A stretch of DNA of 64,000 nucleotides, taken from contig JANPWX010000073.1 in NCBI GenBank assembly GCA_024734555.1, forward strand, positions 3,272,946 to 3,336,945, read 5' to 3'. This document shows positions 33,576 through 43,972 of the stretch, one piece after another; position 1 is the first letter of the stretch, and each line of letters starts with the position of its first letter. A program made the position numbers and the translations under genes. The notes beneath the pieces were generated by a model that was not told the origin of the DNA, did no database searches, and saw nothing but the letters and a program-made list of their open reading frames with translations. Source of the DNA: Trochalopteron elliotii (lineage: Eukaryota > Chordata > Aves > Passeriformes > Leiothrichidae).

Positions 33576-33658
33576 CCCATGTGCTGTGCCCTGGGGCGCC
33601 CAGGGAAGGGTCCCATAAGCTGCCTCAGGGGATGCAGTGGATCTGTGGCACTGGATTC

Positions 33659-36594
33659 CTGTGGATGACAAGAGACATGACAGATGAAACCCCTCAGGCT
33701 TCTTTTCTCTGGTTTCCAGCCCTGCCTGGCTTCTCTACCAACATCCCCAAACTGCCACAGATTCACCAAGTCAGTGGCCTGAGGAGACTACAGACGCTGA
33801 TGTAAGCATTCCTCATCTCCAGCCTCTCTCCCAGGCACAGTTGGGAGTCTCCCAAGACATCCCATCCTCACACAGACACACACTCCTCTTCCCCATTTCA
33901 TACTTGGCACAGTGAATGACAGTGATGCAGACCAGGCAATTTTCAGGAGCAAAACACAAACATTTCCAACAAAGTGTCACTGAAGATATCCACTGAGTGC
34001 TGCTGCCACTTCTTGGCTATGTCTGGAATACAGTCGATTTTGAACGCTCAAGTAAATGAGCAGTACTAAGTACTATAATCATTCTAATTAACAGACTCAA
34101 TCTATGAAAATACTTCAAATTAACTGTTCTGCCTGAAACATACCACCTATTTTAAGTCTACAAAACCACCAGGTTCATATTTGAAAGCATCAACTAGCCC
34201 CAAAAAACTAGAAATGTAAGGCCACAACCCAGGTTGCTGTGAAGAGCTGCACACCGCAGTAGCTGCTTTGGAGACTCATGAACAAACACTAAAACAGACA
34301 AGCCAGGTCAGGGGGATTAAAGACCTCAGTAGCTGCCCTAAGAGACACCTCAGATGTCAGACTGAATTCATCTTTAATCAAAGGCAAGAGGCTGAAGTCA
34401 AGAAGAGACTTCCCTCTACTGGCACCATAATGCAGCTATAAGATTTTGAGCTCCCTTCAGCTGCAGCACTAAGATGACCTGCAAGTTCTTAGGGCACTGC
34501 AGAACCGATCCTGTAGCATGTCTACAAGGAAGAAACCCAAGACCAAACCCAAAGCAGCCATGGCAGCCAGCCCAAAGAGCAATTATACTGCCTGCTCCCC
34601 CTGCAGCAATCAGCTCATTAGCCACAACCAGCATCCTCAGGAGCACCTGACTCTGCAGGGTGGCATTTCCTTCTTCCACCACGGTCACTGTTTGAGCATG
34701 TGCTCTCCATACCCATCTCAGTCAAAAAGAGGGCACAAGTCCCTTCAAGCATAACTCCCAAAATTAAACCTAACTCCTGAAGTAAGGACTAACACATACT
34801 CCCCTTGAGATGCTTGGCAAGTTGTTCAATGCAAGGCTGATTACTGCTAGGAAGGAAATCACAGCATTTGGGGAAATATCACCAAGCTACTCTCAAATGA
34901 CTTTGCTTGGATTTTGGTGACAGCAAAGGTGCAGAAGTGCAGCACAGGGCAATTTCCATGGCCAGACATGCTGAGGTCCACATGACAGCAAGAATCCAGC
35001 AGGCTGGGTTGAACACCTCTGCAAACTGGGCTGTCCCTTTTTCCCCTACATCCCAGTGCCCTGCTTGAAGGAGAAGTCATGGAAGAGACATTCATATAAA
35101 GCTGGGAAGAGAGAAGAAAAGCCTTCTCTGAGTTGGTGATTTGAAAAGGAAGAAACACCAAGTAAAGCTGCTGGAGTTTTGGAAAGGCCACAAAGAGCAT
35201 CTTTACACAGCTCTCTGCAGGCCAGTATGAGTTCAGTGCACTGGCTGGCCCAGAAGGCTCTACACAAGACAGCCCTTTACAGGAGTTACACTGTCATGGG
35301 TAGAGTGGCTGTGAGGCCACAACAACAAGCCCTGCTGAGAGGCAGAGTAAATTAAGTCACGCTTGGCATGGCCCAATGTGGCTTCCAGGCATCCAGGAGC
35401 ATGGGCAGAGCTCAGACATTGGGCATATCCTGCAGGCACCCAGAGAGAACAGCTAGGCCATACTCCAGCTACAGCAGGCCACAGCCCCATCACATGTGAA
35501 AATGCCTGTGGGTAACCTCCAGTGCCAAAGAGATAAGACAGCAATTTCCCTCCCACACACCTCATCCTTCTTGGTATTCACCCTTCTCACCTGAGAAGAG
35601 TTTCAAAATTTCCCCCACCAATCAGCATGTAGTGTTGTACAAGGTACTTTAGTGACTGACTTGGAGACCCATTCGAGTTGCTCAAGTTTATTTTTCCACG
35701 TAAGACAGCCACCAAAGCACCCTCCATTATGCCACAGCCACCATGGCAAGTCACCACTGATGATGGCTGTAAAAGTGCCCTGGCCCTGCCCATACCAGAA
35801 CATGCAGTGTTAACACCACTGCTGATGCACAAGGTCCCACTAATTGCACTCATCTGGAAAAGACTTTGAGGTAGTTCAAGCTTAAAAACACCTCACACCC
35901 TAAGGTTTACTGGAGATGGAAAGCCTTTCACTGATGTAGAAGAGACATTTTGGGGTAGGACTTACTGTCTGGTTCCTCAGTGCTGGAAGCCTATGGAGCA
36001 AAGCTGACTCATTCCCCCTATCTGGATGGGTTTGGCAGCAGGATGGAAAAATGTTGGACGGAAAGGAGTTGCTCCCTGGAGCCCAGGCTGAGGGAGGGGG
36101 TAGGCAAAGACGTTCCCAACCAGACCTCCCTGCAGCTCTGTGTCCCACAGAGCCTCTGGCCAGAAGGGCAAAGCCAAGGCTTTGCAGAACTGTGCATGAG
36201 ACCCTTGGTGAGCTAGGACCACCCAGGCACATCCATGTGATGTGCTGTGCTGGCTGCCCCCAGGTCTGTGAAAAGATGAGCAGCAATAGGTGGGGAGAAA
36301 AAAAGGGGAGCTCAAAAAATTTGGCCACGGCACTGGGCAGATTGAACAGTATTGAGCAGAGAATGAGGAGAGAAGGTGTGTTCCAACAAGTGTATGTATG
36401 GTACCTCCCCAAACCTCCAGGCAAGAGTACCAGCTCTAAATAGGGACATGTGGCCATTTCTTTCACAGCTGAGTGAAATACAAAAAGTAAATGGCCAGCA
36501 TAAAAATAATGAGGAAAATGAATGAAAACATCAATTCCAAAAGAACTATTAGGATCCAGGGCCAGATTTTGAAATTCTCAGCTTCCACAATTGA
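33659..36594. other. Non-coding DNA, probably BOC 5' intron
   Basis: No frame with splice sites and coding character on either strand. Nothing distinctive is seen between 33.7 and 36.5 kb. Confidence 0.5.
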
Positions 36595-36702
36595 AGCCAG
36601 ATTTTCAAAAGCATTCAGTTCTTGACATGCTGAGCTCTCCTGAATAGGCAACCAACTTATTTCGATGCCTAAATGGGAGCTGACCTCTTTTGAAAATGCT
36701 GC
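36595..36702. mobile_element. Degenerate palindromic MITE-like repeat
   Basis: The exact 11-bp inverted repeats ATTTTCAAAAG (36601-36611) and CTTTTGAAAAT (36687-36697) flank a decayed central palindrome; GGGAGCTGACC precedes the right arm. I recall this style (GCCAGATTTTCAAAAG ... GGGAGCTGAGCTCTTTTGAAAAT) as an old, widespread hairpin-forming repeat in reptile and bird genomes. The family name is not certain. Confidence 0.45.
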
Positions 36703-37059
36703 CCTTAAGCAGCCTGCAATAGTGCAAAGCAAGGAACTTTATTAATCAGGCAGCTTTCGATCTGCCTCGTGTCCCTGCCAGCAGCACCAGAAGGGACTGC
36801 AGTGAGAGAGGAGTCAGAGGTGGGGAGTGGAGGAGACCTCAGGCACTCCAGCTGACTTCCCAGAGGTGGTGGTCCCAGGCAGGGGCTGCAGGGCATGATA
36901 GGGTCCTGCTCTGCCGCCTCCCCTCCCCAAGGCAGGTACCTTGTGAGGTGCCTCTGGTTGCCAACACTTCTGCAGCCACCAGTAAGACCAGCCTTGACAG
37001 CTCCTGCTTAATTGCTATCTAGGAAAAGAAAGAGTTAAAGTAATTTAAAGAGCTTCAAG

Positions 37060-37440
37060 AGGGAGGGAAAACAACAAAAAAATATTTGTTTATTTATTTA
37101 AAATTCTTGCCTGCCAGGTTAAAATAACAATTTCCTGTCGGTGGAGCTCTAAGCCCCTTTCAGACAGCCCAGTAAATCAAAAGGGGGGCCATTAAGAGAA
37201 CAAAATTAACGAGAGCTTAATCAGTTACGGAGGGGTGGTGGGGGTGTAAAATGTGTCGGCTCGGCTTCCCAGCACACACCTCAGGCCAGCGAGGCCCCTG
37301 CCTGCAGCCCCAGCTGTGCCGCGGCCACGGAGGGCACTGCAAAGGCGGACCAGGGAGAAAGGAAACCAGAGGTGAGGATATAAAAGGGAAGAAAAGCCCG
37401 CGCCTGCGCGGGGGGGTGACAAAGCTAGAAAGGAAAAAGG
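37060..37440. promoter_or_regulatory. Candidate regulatory block: AT-rich motif cluster next to a CpG-rich patch
   Basis: The left half (37080-37235) is AT-rich with a forkhead-type TGTTTAT (37087-37093), an AACAAT SOX-like site and several TTAA homeodomain-type cores. The right half (37250-37420) is CpG-rich and holds TATAAAAG at 37379-37386 followed by a GC-rich stretch. It could be an enhancer or a minor promoter. This rests on motif content alone. Confidence 0.25.
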
Positions 37441-39840
37441 GATGTGAATTAAGCACAGGCCGCGGGAGAGGTGTTTGCTGATTAGAAACTGAAGGTTTTA
37501 CTGAGGAAATGCAGCTCACAGCCCCAAGCCCCCTCCTGCTTAACGAGGGCCAGCCAAGCAGCCCTTGTTACTGCCACACTGCCTGTAATTTACAAGGCTC
37601 CCAAATGGGAACCAGCCTGTGCCCCAGCTCCGGGGCAGCATCCCCGCGGCACATCCCAGCCCCACCGGCAGGATGCGGGAATGCACACTGGGAGCTGGGC
37701 AAAGACCGATGCACATGGCAGTGGTCCGGGGCTGTGTCAGGCACACGGACCTTGGGAACTTCTTCCTGCAAGGAATGAACAGTGGGAAGGGACAGGGACT
37801 GCTCTACACCGAGAGAAAGTTTGCGGCAACTTCAGTCCAGCTACCAGCTGGGGACACCCTGGGTGACTCTGGAGAATTCACTGCAGCTGCTCTCTGTTTC
37901 CAGCAGGTCAAGTAGGGACAGTGATACTCGCAGCTCTCTGTCATACATTGAGACCTCAGCTTTTCAGAAAAAGCAATGGTTTATACAGTATTATGAGCCG
38001 ATTTTACTTGTAATCATTAGTTTTCAATACAAGACAGCAATTTTTTCCCCCCATAAAGCAAAAACCGCTGAAAAAGAAAAATGTGAAAGAGAAAAGAGCA
38101 GCAGTACCCCTTTGTTTTACAAATTGAGAAATCCGAGGGCTAGAAGATGAAGCCAACCTGGCCCAAAGTTATCCAGTAAAGCACTGGCAGGCTGGGCTGG
38201 AAATCAAAAGTTCTCTGATTGGAACTTCCATCTGATCAAGCAGGCTGTTCTTGGATCCCAAATCTTTTCCATCCCCTCTGAAAAATTCCACTGTACAACT
38301 GCATAATCATCTAGCCACAAAATACTGTCCAGGTGACCTACCTGAGCAGATCAGCTGCAAAGTCCCTGCATGACTCCTGGGCATGGACAGCAATCTGAGC
38401 ATCCCTGACAGCTTCTCCACAACCCATCAAACAGTAACATCCCACAGAGCACCCCTATCTCCATTTCAAAGTATTATTTTCATACTGTTAAGTTATGCTC
38501 ATTTTCTCTGAAAGGTTTTGGGAAAAGGACAGGCTGGTGCAGGACAGAAGCTCCCCCTCCCACAGAACAGCATGGGCAGCTGATGGGGATGTGTGTGCAG
38601 GTGCCATAGGGAGTGGCAGGATCCCAAATGGGAAGTGGCTGCTACCAGGAGAAGGCGGAAAGGCAGAACCCAATGTTACACCACCATGTTTGAAGTCAAG
38701 GAGGTAGCACAGTGCTTGTGGAAACAGGGATAAAAGCTTGCCTGTTTTTCCCTCTGTAGCACTGAGAGCTGCTGATTTCAGAGTGCATTAGCTCTTTTAA
38801 CATAGCCCTTGACTAACTGTATGAGGGGGTCCCCTCCTCCCTTTTCTAAAGTGATTAGGCAAGAAAGACCCTCTTAGTGGCTGCTTGTGAGCTCAGAGAG
38901 TCCATCAAAAAGCCACAAGAAAGCAAGCCTGGGATAAATTCATGCTCGAAGTCAGAAGGAAAATATTCAGAATAAAACCTGGCATGGCACAACCACTACA
39001 GATCAGTCACTGCAACTGGGTGACCCTAGAAAAGAATTACCATTTTAATTCAAGCAAGTCCTGAGCAACAGACATCTCTTTAAAATATAAACTACACTTG
39101 CAGGTAAAACATCTCTTTTCCTTGAACAGAACTGCTCATGCAAACAAACATGCAAACATCTCTGTAACTTTTTGTCTTCCTCAAGATGAAGCTACTTCCC
39201 TGAGCAGTTCCTTTCCACAACAGCCTGCAGCATCACCAGGGAGAGGACTGGGCAAGATGGCTTTGAATTAGCAACAGGATGCAGAGTCTGCTCATGGCCT
39301 GTCTGACTTCTGGTCGTATCCCTGAGGACCCAATGCCTGCAGTTTCTGGCACCTCTCCATCCAACAGCTCCTCTGAACTGAGTGCCACTTTCCAGCTGGC
39401 ATTGATCAGGCTGACTGCTGAGACCCAGCAAACCCCTTCCCGTTGGCATTTCATCAGCCAGCAAGTGTGAGGCTGCTTGAAGGGTGAAATGCCACCCTCA
39501 TACCTGCTATGGTGACCAGTGTCACCATGGGGGTGTACACAGCGAGTGTGCAGCACCTTTGGGGGCTGCCTGTGGTGTGGTGGTCCCAGGGTGGGACCTG
39601 CCAGCCAAGGACAGCTCTAGTGCAGGCAGGCCAGGGATGCAAGGATGGCCTTGCCCCACAGGATACACAGTTACCAGGAGAGGAGCCCTGTGCTAAAAAC
39701 AGAGTATGCACACTGGCTTCTGCTGCCCCTTGGCATGCCCTGAAAGCAGCTCCAGTCCTTGAAAAGACAAGGCTAAAGTGTAAGAAAAAAAGAAAACCCA
39801 TGTCCTTTCTTCAATATCATGCTCCCCCCATGCCCTAGAC
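37441..39840. other. Non-coding DNA, nothing distinctive
   Basis: Short open frames on both strands without splice sites, signal sequence or recognised domain. No repeat family was identified. Confidence 0.45.
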
Positions 39841-39879
39841 ACTTAATTTCCCTCCTTTCCCCCCCCACCCCTCCAGGCT

Positions 39880-40440
39880 TCCCCCTCCATTCTGAGTAAA
39901 TTCAATTTGACAACCCTGCTAATTGGATAAACGCTGCTCCCTACGCTCCTTTAAGGCTGCCCGCTTTTCTCTCCTTGTTTTTGGAGGGCGATTGTGGCTG
40001 TTCTTTAACATGAATTCCATCTGCTTTATTTCTCCTCTGCCCATTCAAGACCCCTCCTGAATATGTATGAGGGGCTGCGCCCCCCCACCCCCTTTCTCCT
40101 CCATCCCACCTCCCTCCCTCATCACCCCCCCACCCCTCTCTCTGCCCTCTCCCATTGCCCGGGACAATAACCCCCCAAATGCCCCCTTCTCCCACCCGGG
40201 CCCTTTTTGCTTTAGATAAACACAGGCAGTGTCAAGTGTGAGGAGGGGGGGGGAAGGATGGGGTTCAACTGCCAGTCAAGCCCCGGGCCCTCAATGAAGC
40301 CCGGAGGCCTACCCTAATCTGCTGCATGCTTGCCATATGGGAGCTGTGTTGCCCTGGGAAACACTAACAGGCAGAACGGAGCTTAATAGAGTCCATATTC
40401 ATTGTAATGCAGTGAAATGGCTCGAGGGACTATTGCCCCT
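39880..40440. promoter_or_regulatory. Candidate conserved non-coding element
   Basis: Dense mix of homeodomain-like cores (CTAATTGG at 39919-39926, TTAATAG, ATTCATTG), C-rich linkers and T-box-like GTGTGA, without any coding frame. Its look resembles deeply conserved developmental enhancers. Conservation itself cannot be seen from one sequence. Confidence 0.25.
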
Positions 40441-40462
40441 TGGGTCTGTTTTCATTCTTCTG

Positions 40463-40595
40463 TTCCCCCTCTTTCTTTTCTCTCTCTCTCTCTTTTTTTT
40501 TTTTTAATAAATTTTTTTCCTCCCCTCCTTCTCCCCCTCCCTTTATTTTTTTTTTTTTCCCCCCCCCCCCCCCCCCCCCTTCTTTCTTCCTTTCA
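40463..40595. repeat. Homopyrimidine tract with a 21-C run
   Basis: About 130 bases that are almost all C and T on the plus strand, including a CT repeat (40480-40492), T runs, and 21 consecutive C at 40559-40579. Seen directly. It could form H-DNA or an i-motif and is prone to assembly error. Confidence 0.85.
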
Positions 40596-40676
40596 AAAGG
40601 ACGAAGTCCCTGGAGAGCTCTAATCTGGAGAGGCTGGGGGCTCCCCAAAGGGCTGGCCAGCCGATGGGGAAGGAGC

Positions 40677-40697
40677 GGGAAGGGGGAAGGGAGAGGG
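40677..40697 (+). other. G-quadruplex motif
   Basis: Four G runs of 3, 5, 3 and 3 with loops of 2-3 bases, inside a purine-rich stretch (about 40664-40745). It fits the canonical G3+N1-7 pattern. Confidence 0.6.
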
Positions 40698-40906
40698 TGG
40701 AGGTGGTTAGGGAGGCGAAGGAGAGGTGGAGGGCAAGAGGAAAGTAGTAACTAATAAGCATGCAGCCGGCCAGCTGTCAAGATGCTGACAATACTGCTCC
40801 GGGTGCAAAGAGCCCGACGGCCAGCGCTGGCACGGAGCTGGTGCAGGGTCCTGCCGGGAAGCGCCTGCCTCCCCTAAGAGCCTCCCCGGACGCGGCACAA
40901 GCGGGG

Positions 40907-40951
40907 AAAAAAAAAAAAAAAAGAAAAAAAAAGAAAGAAAGAAAAAAAAAA
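40907..40951. repeat. A-rich simple repeat
   Basis: Sixteen A followed by AAG/AAAG units. No SINE body precedes it, so it is not evidently a retroposed tail. Confidence 0.8.
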
Positions 40952-40999
40952 GGGCGCAGATGGAGCGTGCTGCACAGCCTCTTCAGAAACAAAGTGCAC

Positions 41000-43905
41000 C
41001 TAGGAAACAGATGTTGTTGCTGCAACAAGCCTGGAACTACTGGCTGCTCTCTGGCTCCTTCTCCCAAGTGCGTGCAGGGAGAAAGTGGCCCTGGAGCAGC
41101 TGCTGGGGCTACTCCCGTGGCTGGGACATGATGCCTCTCTAATCAAAACCTTTCAGTCCAGCTTCACTCTCAAATTGGGAGAGCTGCCACAGTTTTAGAG
41201 CAACTTTTCCTCTGCACTCTGCATCCTTCTCATTCGTGAGGCACCTGTAGACTCTCCTGCCTTGCAGCTAAGGTCCCAGTTGAGGGAGCTGAGGAATCCT
41301 GCAGGGAGTGTACATCCGCAGCACTTATGGAAGGGTGCAGGTCCTGCATTCATTGATCTTCCAGTGTCGGAGAACCAACAGAATTGCTGCTGTCAAGGTC
41401 ATGCAATATCAAGGCCCCACAGAGGTGCAGCTCAACCTACTCTCTTGCCAAGGCAAGGAAAAAAGGGTCAGGAGGATCCCCTTGAAAACCACATCAATGT
41501 AGTCACACACTTGCAATGAGTTATCTGCTCTGGAGTGTTTTCAGTGTTCCACACAGCTGCTACAAACTCAGCTGCTGATGGTGCAGCAACAAGTCTTGCT
41601 TTTTTGAGGCTTTGCTATGGAACAATGCTAAATCTTCACAGTAAGAAATATTTCAGAGGCAGCAGGAAAGGGGTCACCCACTGATACCAGTATGATGTGA
41701 AAACACACCTTACAGTCTTAGAAGCAAGGGATTTAGTGCACTGTATTACTTGCCTGAAGCACTCTGTCTCTTGCCATATGAAAACAATACTTGCTTTATC
41801 ATTCCCATCACAACTAAAGCCAGAGATCAGTGTCAATGCAGTCAGAGCTGCAGACAGATGCTGTACTAAACAGAGGAAGAACAAGCCCATGTCCTCTAGA
41901 CTTCACACCATGGGGGAGAAGAGTTAGTTACTTTAGGGTGCTTGATACAAGCACTAACAAAATTTACTTGTCTATACCTTTTTGCTCTTTGGACAAAGAG
42001 GAAAAGCATGTAACAGAGAGCTGGGAATAAGCGAGAGTGTACATCTGGGCAAGAAAAGCCCAGGGAATGGCTCTGCTGGCAGCTGATGCAGTGAGACCCA
42101 CAGAATGGGTGGCTCTGGTCTGGGCTCCACCATGCTGAATCCTACATCAACATTTGCCAGGCCTCAGGTTGTTCCCTCTCTGTCAGCAGCTGCAGTGGAG
42201 GAGGGAGCAGGGAGCGACGGGCAGTTCCCACCAGGAGCTGTCATCACACAGGCACAGATGTGCCTGTGGGTAGTTTACATTACTCAGGGCACTGCTTTTG
42301 TTTTTCCCTTCTCATCCTTTGCAAACAAACCCCCCCCCAAACCTTGAAATCTGATGTTGAGTGTCTAATTGCCTCTTGGGTTAGGGAAAGGTCAGAGAGA
42401 AGGCAGGCCCGGCAGATGCAGGGGAAGTGATGCCAGGCAAAAGCCCTCAGAGATACTAAAGGGAAATGTGGAATAAAGGTGACAAGAAAAAGCAAGGAAG
42501 TTAAATTTAGATGAGAAGCTTAAGAAAGAAAAAATAGAGGAGTTGGGATTTTGCAGATTCCCTTATTTTGCATTTGTCCTCACTGCTTCATGGCAATGCC
42601 ACAGCTCACCTGCCACAGGTGTATCCAGGCTCAAGTCCTTGTCCTGTTTTCCTCTGAGCAGGGGCTGTCACCTCACATCATCACCTCTCAAGCAACTCCC
42701 TTGCCCCAGCTAACACTCTTCCACTTAATTTAAATGTAGCCTGCTCAGAACAGCAGGAAAACCACTCCTGCTCTCCACCAGAAACTCCTTGCTGCTCCAA
42801 GACAAAAGCTTAATCAACAGATACACTTCCACAGTATGCCCTGGTCCCAGTGAAACAGCATTTTTCCATGGGAATCCTGAACTGGATGCTCTTCTCCAAA
42901 GCTGTTTTCACTCTGCATCGCTTCCCCAGCAGCTCTTGGGGAACACACAAGAGCCAACTCTCACTCCCCAACTACAGGACATCAAGATGTTGACCAGAAC
43001 AACCATTTTGCCAATGATGTGCCAGCAATGCTAAAAAACCCCAAATCCTAGGCTACCTAATATCACCCTACGGCCTCTCTGCAGGCAAAGCAGTGGTCAA
43101 GAATGGGAAGGAAGACCACAAATCATGGCAAAGGTGTGACACGGAGTGCCCTGAAAAGACCCATCTCCATTTCATTGTTTCTGTCACGTGATGGGGTCAA
43201 GCTTGCAACAGGACAGACAATAAATATCCCAGCATCCATTCATGCTGGTAACCACCAGCTGAAACACTCCTCTCTCTCTACAATATAAACCAAAGCACAG
43301 AGGAGTGGTGGACAAACCCCACCGGTCAGCATCTGCATGGAGCACAGCAGGAGTGCTCAGGGATCAAACACATTTCAGAGTCTGTCAGCTATGGCTACCT
43401 GCAAACTGAGACTCAGAAGCTCCTGTTCACAGAGTAGATCACAAGCCAGAGACAGCAGCTATGGATGCTTTTTAAGAAAAGCCCACATCTTCATATGCTT
43501 AAACATGACCCTACCTTTAAGTACAAAACTAAAATAAGCAAAAATCCAAATAATCTTTGTCTAGGAACAATAGAAAAATCTTGTCCATGTCCAATTAGAA
43601 ACAGTAATAGAGTGAAACAAAGACACAAATAAAAAAACCCTAAACCACAAACCAGGAAAGTCCATAGAAACTGTCAGTGACACTGTTAAGCCTTCCTTGG
43701 GGGAAGCTGCTATGGGGAAATTTTCCTGTTGGCAGAGCAAAGACTTGGGTAGCTTTCCTAGCCTCTGAACCTTCTTCCAGTGTGTACTTGAAGAGCAAGT
43801 CTGCCTACAACTGTTGCACTAAAAAACTGATGAAGCTTATCATAAACATAAGCCAGTGGCACAGGAGAAATACCTGCTGAAACAACACATCCTCTGGATT
43901 ATAAC
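41000..43905. other. Non-coding DNA, nothing distinctive
   Basis: No frame with splice support or coding character was found on either strand. Confidence 0.45.
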
Positions 43906-43910
43906 AGAGG

Positions 43911-43972
43911 CCTTGATTCTACTGCCACCAAAATCAGCCTGATCTTTGCCATGACTTCAATGGGAGCAGGCC
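43911..43972. mobile_element. Possible fragment of an old interspersed repeat
   Basis: The phrase GCCATGACTTCAATGGGAGC (43938-43957) preceded by a decayed matching arm (CCTTGATTCT at 43911) is typical, as I recall it, of an ancient palindromic repeat common in reptile and bird genomes. Short and diverged, so tentative. Confidence 0.3.

Noticed and set aside
40907..40951. A-rich tract as a retroposon poly(A) tail
   Set aside because: No SINE or processed gene body precedes it and no target duplication was seen.
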